A stretch of DNA of 64,000 nt from Natrinema amylolyticus_A (lineage in GTDB: Archaea > Halobacteriota > Halobacteria > Halobacteriales > Natrialbaceae), in NCBI RefSeq assembly GCF_042678045.1, contig NZ_JBHUDI010000003.1, positions 186,001 to 250,000 on the forward strand, in the 5' to 3' direction. Both the position numbers and the translations under genes were made by a program. The notes beneath the pieces are model-generated. The model did no database searches. It was not told the DNA's origin and was given only the letters and a program-made list of their open reading frames with translations. The first letter of the stretch is position 1, and each line of letters starts with the position of its first letter. This document shows positions 27,323 to 36,948 of this stretch, one piece after another.

Positions 27323-27814
27323 TTAGAAGTAATCACTCATATTTGGCACAGAGATCCGATTAATAGCAGTATCAATCGCTGTTGTGAGATCGTCGAGTGA
27401 ACCAAAGAAACGGTTGCTGAGTGCCGCTTGTAGTTGTCTCCAGCACTCTTCGACAGGATTTAGCTCTGGTGAGTACGCCGGCAACGTTACGAAGGCGAGG
27501 TCGTCACGGGCCGCTAGGTCCGTGACGGCCGACGCCCGGAAATATGGTGCTCCATCCAGGACAATAATTAGATCATCTTCGAACTCTTTGCATAACGCAA
27601 GAATGAAATGTTTTGCATGATCGGCGGTAACGTACTCTTCAAATCGAGAGAAAAAGCGATCACCGTCCTCGGTGATCGCGCCGAGCAGACACGTCCAGTC
27701 ACGTTGTCCAGATAACTCGACGGACGGCCGCGTACCGCGTGGAAACCACGCGGCACGCGGCTCAACTTGGACTGATTTCTTGGTTTGATCGATGCAGACT
27801 ACTGTGGCGTCCAT
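27323..27814 (-). CDS. IS630 transposase, DDE catalytic part (frame B)
   Basis: These 163 residues carry the DDE endonuclease core: VVCIDQTKKSV (first Asp), LIIVLDGAPYFRA (second Asp, with the small residues typical of DGAPxH-like IS630 cores) and LPAYSPELNPVEECWRQL (final Glu). The frame overlaps frame A by 16 bases and is in the -1 phase. The ATG at 27814 lies inside frame A, so this part is probably made as a fusion by frameshifting rather than alone. Confidence 0.83.
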   Translation of the reverse strand: MDATVVCIDQTKKSVQVEPRAAWFPRGTRPSVELSGQRDWTCLLGAITEDGDRFFSRFEEYVTADHAKHFILALCKEFEDDLIIVLDGAPYFRASAVTDLAARDDLAFVTLPAYSPELNPVEECWRQLQAALSNRFFGSLDDLTTAIDTAINRISVPNMSDYF

Positions 27815-28338
27815 TTCCCGCCGCTTTTTTTGAGCTCCTCACGGAACGTTTCTTGCTCATCAGCATCCGACTCAGCGGCTGTACGGCGAGGCTTTTGATA
27901 GCTTAATCCCGCTTCTTTGAGCAACCGCCGACAGCTCGGGATTGAGTACTCGACATCGTACGTCTCGTCAAGATACTGCTGGACGAGCGCCGGCGTCCAC
28001 GCCGGCGCATCAACCCCCACATTCTCTGGTGATTCGTGGACAGCTTCTTCGAATTCTTTTTGCTCTTTTTCTGAAAGCTTCCGTTTTCTCCCAGAGCGAT
28101 GAGCATCAGTAACGGCTTGCTCAAGCGACTCGTCGGTGTCGAGTCGCTTGAGCCAGCTATAGACTGTCCGTCGCTGAACGTCGTACCACTCGGCTAGTTC
28201 AGTCTGCGTGACACCGTTCTTGTATGCTATTGCTGCTAAGAGCCGTTGTGTCGGCTTCTTCCCCTCCACGTTGTCAAGGGCATATTGCAATTCCTCGACA
28301 GAGATCTCGTCGAGATGATCCACTACGTCTAGCACCAA
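27799..28338 (-). CDS. IS630 transposase, DNA-binding part (frame A)
   Basis: These 179 residues have two helix-turn-helix regions, one near residue 45 (GVTQTELAEWYDVQRRTVYS) and a winged-helix segment near residue 120 (PALVQQYLDETYDVEYSIPS). The end, EELKKSGGKWTPQ, overlaps frame B. A run of seven A on the coding strand (27825-27831) just before the overlap would let ribosomes slip by -1, giving KKRREMDATVVCIDQ, a natural-looking junction. Confidence 0.83.
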   Translation of the reverse strand: MVLDVVDHLDEISVEELQYALDNVEGKKPTQRLLAAIAYKNGVTQTELAEWYDVQRRTVYSWLKRLDTDESLEQAVTDAHRSGRKRKLSEKEQKEFEEAVHESPENVGVDAPAWTPALVQQYLDETYDVEYSIPSCRRLLKEAGLSYQKPRRTAAESDADEQETFREELKKSGGKWTPQ

Positions 28339-28794
28339 TTCCTGAGTAGAAAGTTCTAACGGCTACTATAGTACGGTCGATGTCCCTATGGCGCCGTCAG
28401 ACGGTGAAAACCACACTCTAACTGGCGGCACCGACGACCCGGGTACTACCACGGCACCTGTCAAGCGCGGTGATAATCTCATCGACTCGGGAGCAGTTTC
28501 CGATCCAACAGTCCTCAAGATAGATATCGAAGCCGGCGAAGCGGATGAGCTCGATGGGCTCAAGTCGGTATTACAGAACGTCCGTCTCGCCTATATCGAG
28601 GTGCATGGTCAGCATCTCACCGATATCAGCCGGTCAATCGATGACGTGAAAACTTCGTTGTGAGCAGCCGGTCTCAAGTTGCATCCGCTGGATGGGCACT
28701 GCGACGACAACTATCATCTAAAAGCAACACGAGCGTAGCGCCCCTTCAAATCTGATTCAGACGGATGTCTTCTTTCGAGAACGCCTGGTATATA

Positions 28795-29434
28795 AATGTT
28801 GTTTATTTTATAACATCGCTTGGACAGCGCGTTTGATTGCGCCTCGACTGTTTTTAGCACACTATTTATCGAAATGAAGTCCTTTGAGGTACTATATCCA
28901 CCTGTATTTAGTGGAGGGACTCTTCGATGGAACAAGAGGGAACAAGAGCCACCGTTGCGCCAGCGATGCGCGGCTATCGTAGGTGTTGATATAAATATCG
29001 TCATCAGCGCATTCTCCATCGTCGTGGACGATATATCCGCGGTTGAATGTGTTTCTTCATCCAGCGTTTCATACGCTCGAAAGCTGTCAGTATAGCCGGT
29101 GAGTAACTCCTGTTGGTGGTCGGCAAGTCGGAATCGAATTGTCGACTCGTTAGCGGTTTTCGCCGGGATAATATATCGCTGTCCAGTCCCTTGACCAGCG
29201 AGGATGAAAATAGATGGCTTGTCACCGTCTGCACGAACTACCACTGCGCGTTGACAGGCCACGCAAGCGCGACGGCTGGTCGCGCTCGCGGCCTTTCTTT
29301 TCGGTAGAGATGTACACTTCGTTGACTTCGACCGGCCCAACGAGATCGACAGAAGGTACATCAAGCGCTTCGCCAAGGCGTTCGATGTATCGAACTATCA
29401 TATTTAAAATATTTATTGCGGGAATCGAATCCAT
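28795..29434 (-). pseudogene. IS1595-family (ISXO2-like) transposase remnant
   Basis: Pieces in different frames align with haloarchaeal ISXO2-like transposases. They are VGPVEVNEVYISTEKKGRER from about 29330 and then SRLRGLSTRSGSS. After a frame change come DKPSIFILAGQGTGQRYIIP and ESTIRFRLADHQQELLTGYT. Toward the C-terminus HRRVPPLNTGGYSTSKDF corresponds to the SPHRGVSKDKL region. Several frameshifts separate the pieces, so it cannot encode an active enzyme. I could not place its ends. Confidence 0.7.
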
Positions 29435-29450
29435 GTCATTATACTAATCG

Positions 29451-30884
29451 TTACGGAGATTCGGCGGTCAGCAGCGACACGCTGACGGGAAGATTCTCTT
29501 CGACGGTGGCCCGGAACTCGCGAGAAAGGGCAAGTAAGACGGAAAAGTAGACCACTGCTCCGACACCCACAAGTGCCACTGCGACTGGCAACATGTCTCC
29601 GACGAGTAGCCGAAGGGCGTACACGACTGCAGCCATTGCTCCTGCTGCAACCCACTGCTTCCCAATTTCGGTCAGTGGAACGACGACGTTCATTACGTTC
29701 GACGCGTAATAGTAGCCGAGCGTCAGTCCAAGTGCGGCGGAGCCTGTGGTTGCTGCTGCCGCCCCGTACCAACCGAACTGCCACGTGAGGATAACATTCA
29801 ACACTATATTTGTTGCGACGAATACCGCGTTGATCCGGAACGTGAGGTCGGGACGGTCGATCGCGTCGAGCGTGGTGAGGAACTGTCCCTGGTAACCGTA
29901 CAGCAACCGCGCGGAAGTCAGCATGAGGAGAATGTAGTATCCAGTTTGGAACCCACGTCCGTAAATCTGCAACACGATGTCACCGACAGCCGCCCCGCCG
30001 ACGAGGCCAGGAATGATGAACAGCCCAGAGTAGGTAAGGCTCACACGAAGAAGTCCCGTGATCTCGCCACTGATACCCTCCTCAGAAGAAAGTTTGCTGA
30101 TCTCGGGAAACAGCGTTCGCTGAATGGAGGAGCCGAAGATAGCGAACAGCGACGCGAGATTCCAGGCAATTTCATAAACCGCGATCAGGCTATTCGATAC
30201 AAATACCGCGAGCACAAGTGTGTCCATTGAGAGAAATGTTCGTCCTTTAATTGAGGCAAGCCACGAGAACTGCGCGTAGGATTTGAGCATTAAAAAGTCT
30301 CGTTTTGATGGGAGCGACAGCCTCCCCGAGACGAAGTACGCTCCGATAAGAACCCCAGCGACTGCACCGATGACATAGCCCGCTAGTGCTCCGACAACCC
30401 CAAATCCGGAGAGTACGAGGGTGACTTGAACGAGACTTCTGCTCGTCCACTCAATTGGTGTGAGAATGCTCGATACATGTACGAGATGTTGACCGTCCAA
30501 GACAGCCTGAACAAAGTTCGCCGCCAGTCGCGCCGCAAGAAGCACGATGAGGATTGACGCCGCTTCAAACCCGATGAACTCGTTCAACTGCGGGTGGAAT
30601 ATCCAGAGACAGACAGCGACGACCGCGTAGAGCCCAAACTGTGTGATCGCTCCGGCCATGATGTAGTTTCCACCGGTCGCTTCGCTAACCCGTTTCTTCA
30701 CTGCCGGTCCCAGTCCGAGGTCTCCGGCAATCGCGACCCACGCTAGAACAGAAATAACTACCACGTACGTCCCGTATTGTTCCTGTCCGAGCGTGCGAGT
30801 GAGGACAATCGTCGCGACGAACCCCGAGAATGACATCACGAGCTGCGAGAGGAAATTCACCATCGATGTGTGGCCGTATCTCAT
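29451..30884 (-). CDS. Oligosaccharide flippase (Wzx/AglR-like, MOP superfamily)
   Basis: This 477-residue protein has about 14 hydrophobic spans and a typical polysaccharide-flippase N-terminus: MRYGHTSMVNFLSQ, then VLTRTLGQEQYGTYVVVIS and DLGLGPAVKKRVSE. The related H. volcanii AglR is involved in moving lipid-linked glycan across the membrane. The N-terminal part and a polar loop near residue 215 (RTFLSMDTLVLAVF) match the family. It lies upstream of the glycosyltransferases and aglB in the island, consistent with a role between glycan assembly and transfer to protein. Confidence 0.85.
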   Translation of the reverse strand: MRYGHTSMVNFLSQLVMSFSGFVATIVLTRTLGQEQYGTYVVVISVLAWVAIAGDLGLGPAVKKRVSEATGGNYIMAGAITQFGLYAVVAVCLWIFHPQLNEFIGFEAASILIVLLAARLAANFVQAVLDGQHLVHVSSILTPIEWTSRSLVQVTLVLSGFGVVGALAGYVIGAVAGVLIGAYFVSGRLSLPSKRDFLMLKSYAQFSWLASIKGRTFLSMDTLVLAVFVSNSLIAVYEIAWNLASLFAIFGSSIQRTLFPEISKLSSEEGISGEITGLLRVSLTYSGLFIIPGLVGGAAVGDIVLQIYGRGFQTGYYILLMLTSARLLYGYQGQFLTTLDAIDRPDLTFRINAVFVATNIVLNVILTWQFGWYGAAAATTGSAALGLTLGYYYASNVMNVVVPLTEIGKQWVAAGAMAAVVYALRLLVGDMLPVAVALVGVGAVVYFSVLLALSREFRATVEENLPVSVSLLTAESP

Positions 30885-31314
30885 ACGTATTCACGCGGGA
30901 TTCGCAAGTGAAGACTGGTTTCAACCACCGACGTATCAATATCCCGTTTCTCCGTTTCCCCGATCAAAGCTATATTATCCCTTTCTCACAAGCTATTTTT
31001 ATCCACAAGAACATCCTCGTCATAAGCGCTGGGGATTTATCGGATTGAACTTTACGTACTGTCTCGTAGAGGATAAGAAGACAATCGCGGTCAACTACAC
31101 CTACCTTGGTCTACCTGGGAATCTCGATGTAGGCCTCAATCTTCATAAAAGTCTATTGTAAAATTATAGTATTGATTATATTAGTGTATGTCACAAGAGC
31201 GTGTTGCTCGAACATACGTCTCGAAGCCTCTCTAGAGGCTATAGGAGTTGGGCTTAGGATATCGGGACTCTTGAGTCGTGAACGATATGCATCTGGAATC
31301 GAGAGTCATAGGAG
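30885..31314. other. AT-rich intergenic stretch between divergent genes
   Basis: About 430 bases separate the flippase (minus) and the GT4 gene (plus). The sequence around 31150-31190 is strongly AT-rich (AAATTATAGTATTGATTATA) and probably holds promoter elements. A plus-strand frame running out of the flippase gene to 31161 lacks any motif and is not called. Confidence 0.4.
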
Positions 31315-32520
31315 ATGACGGACAAATCCGGGGACCGATCCAATTGTTCCTCCTCAAACCTCGCCATTGCTCACTGGGGAGAGCATGCGAACGGTGGTGG
31401 TGATCGACTCGCGTGGGAACTCGCACGCGTATTTGACGACGCTCCGTTCTACGTCGGCTGGCACGACGAATCGATTGAGCCTGACGATATTGAGGCCGAG
31501 CAACTCATCCAAGGTCCGTTGATGAACCACGCGCTCGAACGCGGAGGACTTACTCGGAAGTTGGCCCATTTACTTGGCTGGCAGCTTGCTTCGCCGCTAC
31601 GCGACTACGATATCTTGCTCACAAGTGGTAACGAACCACTGTTCTACGTCCCACCCGATGATCAGACGTGGATCGCCTATATTCACCACACGAATCGGCG
31701 ACAGTCAGACCAACTCACGGAAGTCGAATCAAAGCGGCTCAAGGCTGTGCGACTTCTCGTCCACTACGCGATTCGTGTCGCTTTCGACCATAACACCCAC
31801 AAACCGGATCTCTTCGTCGTAAACTCCGAAATCGTCAAGCGCCGTGTCGTCCGCTACTGGGGCATCCCCGAGGAAAAGATTCACGTCGTGTATCCACCTG
31901 TCGATACACACTCCTACTCCCCTGAGGGGAGCGATACAGATGACTACTACATTACGCTCTCCCGACTCGACTGGCACAAAGATATCGACGGGATCGTCCG
32001 AGCGTTCAACGACTTGGACGAACGGTTACTGATTGCAGGAGATGGCCCTGAGCGGGAGCGCTTAGAGAGCCTCGCTCAGGACAATATTGAGTTCCTTGGA
32101 TTCGTCGATGAAACCGAAAAGCGGCGCCTGCTATCGAGCGCGAAGGCGTTCGTGTTCAATGGGCGAGATGAAGACTTTGGCATTGCGCCTGTCGAAGCTT
32201 TAGCGGCTGGAACGCCACTTCTCGGAGTCAAAGAAGGGATGACACAATTCCAGGTCATCGATGGGAAAAACGGCTATCGACATACCCGACCGGGGTCCTC
32301 CGGACCATCGCTCATAGACACTATACAACGGTTCGAAAGGGAGGGCGTCGAGTGGTCGGACTCCGAGATTGCATCGTTTGCTGACCGGTTTTCCGTCGAG
32401 GCCTTCCAGAACGGGATTCGAGATTCTGTTGCAGAAGCCATTTCGAAGGCAGATATCACGCCCGCATGGTACGAGAACTACCAGTCGGACAAGCCAGACA
32501 TTCCACAAAAGTATCAATAA
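31315..32520 (+). CDS. Family 4 (GT-B) glycosyltransferase
   Basis: This 401-residue GT-B enzyme has an N-terminal acceptor domain (NLAIAHWGEHANGGGDRLAW) and a C-terminal nucleotide-sugar domain. The latter contains VVNSEIVKRRVVRYWGIPEE, SRLDWHKDIDGIVRAF, LLIAGDGPERERLE and the E-x7-E-type motif region DEDFGIAPVEALAAGTPLLG. It is complete, unlike its decayed relative at 20521. It should be cytoplasmic and extend a lipid-linked glycan using an NDP-sugar. Donor and linkage cannot be deduced. It converges with the following AglG-like gene. Confidence 0.87.
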   Translation: MTDKSGDRSNCSSSNLAIAHWGEHANGGGDRLAWELARVFDDAPFYVGWHDESIEPDDIEAEQLIQGPLMNHALERGGLTRKLAHLLGWQLASPLRDYDILLTSGNEPLFYVPPDDQTWIAYIHHTNRRQSDQLTEVESKRLKAVRLLVHYAIRVAFDHNTHKPDLFVVNSEIVKRRVVRYWGIPEEKIHVVYPPVDTHSYSPEGSDTDDYYITLSRLDWHKDIDGIVRAFNDLDERLLIAGDGPERERLESLAQDNIEFLGFVDETEKRRLLSSAKAFVFNGRDEDFGIAPVEALAAGTPLLGVKEGMTQFQVIDGKNGYRHTRPGSSGPSLIDTIQRFEREGVEWSDSEIASFADRFSVEAFQNGIRDSVAEAISKADITPAWYENYQSDKPDIPQKYQ

Positions 32521-32563
32521 TTCGGCATTCGAATATTCTCTTAAGCTGTGAGTAGTCGCCGCG

Positions 32564-33523
32564 TTAGCTCCCTACTGTAGCATCATGACCAGCGGTGAGT
32601 TGAGACCGATCAACATCGACCAAGCCGTAGAGATAGCCAAAGCCGACAGCAGCGGTAAAGACGAAGATAGTCACGAGCTGTTTCATTTTCGGTACTGAGG
32701 GGTCTGCCATGAGGCGTTTCAGCCGCAGCAGGACAAACCCGAGTATAAGCTGCCTTAGATACTCGTTTTTATCCCCGGAAGCCTCGGGCAACAGCAGGTC
32801 CATAATCCGCTTCGAGTAGCCCTGCCAGAACGACCGGAAGACGAGCCACTGGAAGTCACCGCGGTAGTCGAATAGCTTGTGGTGAACCACCGCATCCGTA
32901 TTGTAGATCACACCCTTGCCGTACGCGTTCGCCATTCGAATGCAGACCGGCGCTTCGTGGGCCTGGATATGTCGGTCGCCCTGTCGGCCAGTGTTCTCGT
33001 CGTAGCCGCCGACGTTCAAGAAGACGTCACGCCGAAAGGAGATGTTCGAGCCGTACGTGTTCCGCAACTCCTCCATGTGCTCGCCCATCCCACGTTCGTC
33101 ACAGCCGACGAGCCAGTAGAACTCCTCAGGGAAGAAGTCGGGTTTCTCGGTCACCCAGTCGGGGGCGACGTGGCCGCCGGCGGCGATCGCGTCGGTCTCC
33201 TCGTAGACGCGAGCCAGTTCGTCGACCCAGTCCGGTTCGGCGACGGCGTCGTCGTCGATGAATGCCACGACCTCACCCGTCGCGATCTCGGCCCCGCGTG
33301 TCCGACTGTACGAGATCCCCTGGTTCTCGTCGTTACAGTGGAGGACGACATCCTCGAGACCGCCGTAATCGTCTTGCACACGCTCGAAAACTTGCTCATT
33401 ACCGTCGACGACGATCACGATCTCGAGCGGGTCGTAGGTCTGTGCGAGGACGCTATCGACGCACTCCGAAAAGACGTCGTAGCGGTCCATCGCGTAGGTA
33501 CAGATGACGACGGAGACCTTCAT
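32564..33523 (-). CDS. AglG/AglI-like family 2 glycosyltransferase
   Basis: This 319-residue enzyme has a GT-A domain (VSVVICTYAMDRYDVFSECV, VVDGN, SRTRGAEIATGEVVAFIDDD) and the block LRNTYGSNISFRRDVFLNVG. The block is shared with the haloarchaeal AglG/AglI glucuronosyltransferases of S-layer N-glycan assembly. A C-terminal hydrophobic segment near residue 285 suggests membrane association. It lies 173 bases from the divergent aglB, as expected for the N-glycosylation cluster. Glucuronic acid as donor is inferred from family membership only. Confidence 0.8.
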   Translation of the reverse strand: MKVSVVICTYAMDRYDVFSECVDSVLAQTYDPLEIVIVVDGNEQVFERVQDDYGGLEDVVLHCNDENQGISYSRTRGAEIATGEVVAFIDDDAVAEPDWVDELARVYEETDAIAAGGHVAPDWVTEKPDFFPEEFYWLVGCDERGMGEHMEELRNTYGSNISFRRDVFLNVGGYDENTGRQGDRHIQAHEAPVCIRMANAYGKGVIYNTDAVVHHKLFDYRGDFQWLVFRSFWQGYSKRIMDLLLPEASGDKNEYLRQLILGFVLLRLKRLMADPSVPKMKQLVTIFVFTAAVGFGYLYGLVDVDRSQLTAGHDATVGS

Positions 33524-33696
33524 TGGGGACGCGTTTCGGTGACGCCTGAATAAGCCTTTTCGTTCACGTGAACCCGACTAACACGTCGATAACGAGGCGG
33601 AGATGACTGTCGGATCAACGCTGTCCAAACATCGGACACCAATTCGTCATGAGTATATAACAAGACTTATTCTTGGCTTGGGTCTGGTGGGACCTA

Positions 33697-36600
33697 ATGA
33701 GTACCGACACTGAACGCGTCGAGGAGGGAACCGAAACCTCCGTCCTCGAGTCGTTCCGAGACTGGTATCATCTCCCCGTACTCGGGGTCGTGATACTGTT
33801 CATGCTCTGGGTGCGTACCCAGGCGTACGAAAAGTTCGTCACCGATGACGGCACGCCTGCGCTCGCAGGCATCGACTCGTGGTATCACTGGCGGACGATC
33901 AACTGGACGGCGGAGAACTATCCGCACACGATGCCCTACGAGGTCTGGACGGGCTTCCCGACTGGGAACCACGTCGGCCAGTTCGGGACGCTGTACGACC
34001 AGCTCATCGTCACTGCGGCGATGATCGTCGGCCTCGGCAATCCGTCGGCTGAGACGCTGTATACGGTCTCGCTGCTCGCAATCCCGGTCATGGCGGCACT
34101 CGTCGCGATCCCCGTCTTCTACGCGGGTCGGCGACTCGGCGGGACGCTCGGCGGACTCGTTTCTATACTCGTCATCGCGCTCGCAAAGGGGCAGTTCCTC
34201 TCTCGATCGACAGTCGGCCAGCTCGACCACCACACCGGAGAGGTGCTGTTCATGGCGATCGCGGTCGTCGCGATGATGGCCGCCGTCACCGTCGGCGAAC
34301 GTGAGAAACCGATCTACGAACTCGTCACCGCAAAAGATTGGGCCGCCCTCCGTACGCCGGCAATCTACAGCGCGCTCGCCGGCCTCGCGGTCACACTGTA
34401 CATCTGGGTCTGGCCATCTGGTGTCCTGCTGGTCGGGATCTTCGGCGCCTTTTTCGTCGTCCAACTTACGCTCGACTACGCCCGTGGCATCTCGCCGGAC
34501 CACCTCGCTTTCGTTGGCGCGGTCAGTCTGGGCGTCACCACCGTACTGACGACCCTGCTGATTGAGCAACCTGGCAATATGGGGTCGACGAGCTTCGGGC
34601 TACTCCAGCCGTTGCTCGCCCTCCTCGTCGCCGTTGGCTGTGTCTTCATGGCCTGGCTCGCCCGTGAGTGGAGTGCTCGCGGCCTCGAGCGCCGGTACTA
34701 CCCCGCTGCCATCGGCGGCCTGATCGTCGCAACGCTACTGGTGATGTGGCTAGCCCTCCCCGACCTCTACAATTCGACTGTGGGCAATGCAGTGCGGCGG
34801 ATGCTGCCCATCGGCGGGACGGCGACGGATCTCACGATCGTCGAGGCTCAGCCGCCGGACGATTTCTTCAACCGCGTCTTCCAGGAGTTCGGCAGCGCGT
34901 TCTACACGATGCTCGCCGGTCTCGCCTTCCTCGCGATCCGGCCGCTGTTCGGCCGTAAGTTCCGCGCCGAACATACCCTCGTCATCGTCTGGTCGCTGTT
35001 CCTGATCAGCATGGCCGCGACACAGGTGCGGTTCATGTACTACCTCGTGCTCGCGGTCGCGATCGTCAACGCGGCGTTCGTCGCTGAACTCGTCCAGCTG
35101 TTCAACCTGAACCTCGAGCGCGGCCTCAACTCCATTCGATCCCTCGAGACCTACCAAGTGATCGCTATCGCGCTCGTCGTCTTGCTCCTCTTTGCGCCGC
35201 TCCTGCCGCCACTCGCCCAGGCAACAGCCTGGGAACGCGGCGAAGCGACCCAACCAAACTCGGACGCGATCGTCTGGGAGAACTCGAACCACTGGCTCAA
35301 GGAGAACACGCCCGCGCCGGGGAACTACGGCGGGGCGGACAACGCCGACCAGCTCGACTACTACGGCACGTACAATCCGGGTGACGGCGACTACGAGTAT
35401 CCGGAGGGTGCCTACGGGGTCATGTCGTGGTGGGACTACGGCCACCTGATAACGACACAGGGCGAGCGGATCCCCCACTCGAACCCGTTCCAGCAGAACG
35501 CACAGTCGTCCTCGGCGTTCCTAACTGCCGAGTCCGAAGAACGCGGCGAACTGATTATGGATGGGATCGCCGCGGGCGAACCCGTCGCCGATCGCTCGAC
35601 CGACGAGCTTCGACAGGCAGTGTCGGACGCCGAGACGACCGAGGAGATGCGATACGTGATGATCGACTACCAGATGGCTGGCGGGAAGTTCGGCGCGATC
35701 ACGCAGTGGACTGGTCCGGACTATAGCCACTACGTGACGCCGGAGGACTACAACGGCGGGCCGATCAACGCGTCTGAGCTCGGCCAGGTCTACGGCGACC
35801 TGGCGTACGACGACACGATGCTCTCGAGTCTGTACTTCGACGACGCCGCGGACATGGAACACTACCGGCTCGTCCACGAGAACGCCGATGCTGGGACGGT
35901 ATATTACGCCAGTTACGCGTACGTCAGCGACGGCCAGGTCATGCACGTCGACGAAAACAATCAGCCGGTCTCACCCGGGCAGGGCCAGCCTGCAGTCGTC
36001 GTCAATCAGCAGGTCTCCCGCGAGCAGCTGCTGCAGATTCAGAACGATCCGAACCGACAGCTCTTCGATGCGAAAAGTGGAGCCGCCGTGAAGACGTACG
36101 AGCGCGTCGACGGCGCGACCATCACTGGCACCGCCGACTCGGTCTCTGACACGGAGAACGCCACTGCCACGGCCACGGTCGAGCTCGAGACGAATTCCGG
36201 TCGGACGTTCAACTACACGCAACGTGGCGACCTCGCGGACGACGGCAGCTTCGAACTGACCGTGCCCTATGCGACGAACGACGAACTCGGCGTCGAGGAC
36301 GGTTACACCAACAGCAGCGTCGAGGCGACCGGCAACTACACCGTCACTGTCGCTGAAACCGGCGGAGCGGAACCGAGCTATTACAGCGGCGAGACGACCG
36401 TCCCCGAGCCTGCCGTAGTGGACGGTGACAGCGCCGATGTGACGCTCGAGGAAGTCACGACGCCGCCGGACAACGTAACGGATGGCAACGAAACCGACGA
36501 CGGAACGACTGACACGGACGGCTCCGAGGCGTCGGGTAACGGAACGGAGACCGAGTCCACGAACGCGCTCGCGCCGGTCGAAGCTGAACCGGCACCCTGA
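33697..36600 (+). CDS. aglB: Dolichyl-phosphooligosaccharide--protein glycotransferase AglB
   Basis: This 967-residue STT3-type oligosaccharyltransferase has about 13 membrane spans in residues 25-510 and a large extracellular C-terminal domain. External loop 1 has TDDGTPALAGIDSWYHW with a metal-binding Asp, a later loop has QLDHHTGEVLF, and the sequon-binding motif SWWDYG is near residue 577. A DK/MI-type helix may correspond to MRYVMIDYQMAGGKF. The C-terminal tail is Thr/Glu/Gly-rich with N-x-T sites. The start at 33697 (MSTDTERVEE) fits the family; eight upstream codons are unlikely coding. AglB transfers the lipid-linked glycan to N-x-S/T in S-layer and other exported proteins. Confidence 0.97.
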   Translation: MSTDTERVEEGTETSVLESFRDWYHLPVLGVVILFMLWVRTQAYEKFVTDDGTPALAGIDSWYHWRTINWTAENYPHTMPYEVWTGFPTGNHVGQFGTLYDQLIVTAAMIVGLGNPSAETLYTVSLLAIPVMAALVAIPVFYAGRRLGGTLGGLVSILVIALAKGQFLSRSTVGQLDHHTGEVLFMAIAVVAMMAAVTVGEREKPIYELVTAKDWAALRTPAIYSALAGLAVTLYIWVWPSGVLLVGIFGAFFVVQLTLDYARGISPDHLAFVGAVSLGVTTVLTTLLIEQPGNMGSTSFGLLQPLLALLVAVGCVFMAWLAREWSARGLERRYYPAAIGGLIVATLLVMWLALPDLYNSTVGNAVRRMLPIGGTATDLTIVEAQPPDDFFNRVFQEFGSAFYTMLAGLAFLAIRPLFGRKFRAEHTLVIVWSLFLISMAATQVRFMYYLVLAVAIVNAAFVAELVQLFNLNLERGLNSIRSLETYQVIAIALVVLLLFAPLLPPLAQATAWERGEATQPNSDAIVWENSNHWLKENTPAPGNYGGADNADQLDYYGTYNPGDGDYEYPEGAYGVMSWWDYGHLITTQGERIPHSNPFQQNAQSSSAFLTAESEERGELIMDGIAAGEPVADRSTDELRQAVSDAETTEEMRYVMIDYQMAGGKFGAITQWTGPDYSHYVTPEDYNGGPINASELGQVYGDLAYDDTMLSSLYFDDAADMEHYRLVHENADAGTVYYASYAYVSDGQVMHVDENNQPVSPGQGQPAVVVNQQVSREQLLQIQNDPNRQLFDAKSGAAVKTYERVDGATITGTADSVSDTENATATATVELETNSGRTFNYTQRGDLADDGSFELTVPYATNDELGVEDGYTNSSVEATGNYTVTVAETGGAEPSYYSGETTVPEPAVVDGDSADVTLEEVTTPPDNVTDGNETDDGTTDTDGSEASGNGTETESTNALAPVEAEPAP

Positions 36601-36948
36601 GTGGACCCGGCGACTGGCGGTTTGTATTGCGGGTCGCTTTCTGAGAGCGTGCAGCCTGTTTTGACCGAGCGGATCGGCAGTCGTTCGTCCCACTGATCGC
36701 AGGTAGTCGAACGGGCGGGGAACCCACTATCGGAGCCACTGAACGTCGCTGCACGTCCGATCGCACGAGGGATGTGCGGGGCGGAGCGAGCACCGTGAGC
36801 GAGAACCGCAGACTGTGCGATCGGTGTGGAAATCGTTGCAGTTGCCCCTAGAATTCGTTGTGCCGAACTCGGAGTCTTCCTTTATAATAAACCATATATG
36901 TAAGTATAAGATAACTTTATTTCGATTGGTGACAACCATTGGAATGTA
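36601..36948. other. Intergenic stretch after aglB
   Basis: About 350 bases. The first half is GC-rich without a clear gene. The second half is AT-rich and contains a TATA-like TTTATAATAAACC near 36890, about 60 bases before the DUF7503 mini-gene, which it probably serves. Confidence 0.45.

Larger units (their letters stand above)
27312..28370. mobile_element. IS630-family insertion sequence with TA target duplication
   Basis: The element spans 27314-28368 (1055 bases) with a TA on each side (27312-27313 and 28369-28370). Terminal inverted repeats are TAGTAGTCATTAGAA on the left and TTCTAACGGCTACTA on the right, matching at 13 of 15 positions. Two overlapping minus-strand frames encode the transposase. 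IS630 elements insert at TA and duplicate it, as seen here. It sits inside the FkbM methyltransferase gene. Confidence 0.88.
26807..28663 (+). pseudogene. FkbM-type methyltransferase gene broken by a stop, a frameshift and an IS630 insertion
   Basis: The gene starts MMTRKTIIQKGLELIITPEN at 26807. Translation runs to a TGA at 26969-26971 and continues in the same frame (TVLIDGHEINLKTDTPIEYR, TSIQPDDVVWDLG). It then loses one base near 27151, after which NIGLCAIFGATVADKVVAVE gives the SAM-binding region. An IS630 element then interrupts it. Removing the element and one TA copy rejoins the frame exactly (ALGSSP | STVDVPMAPSDG). VLKIDIEAGEADELDGLKSV is the FkbM hallmark. FkbM enzymes O-methylate sugars and other acceptors; H. 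volcanii uses a methyltransferase in its N-glycan pathway. Here function is lost. Confidence 0.85.

Noticed and set aside
30793..31161. Plus-strand frame of 122 codons at the flippase start
   Set aside because: It begins inside the flippase gene on the opposite strand and shows no motif; the AT-rich part is better explained as promoter DNA.
36601..36948. Gene between aglB and DUF7503
   Set aside because: Frames here are short and composition changes midway from GC-rich to AT-rich; nothing matches a family.
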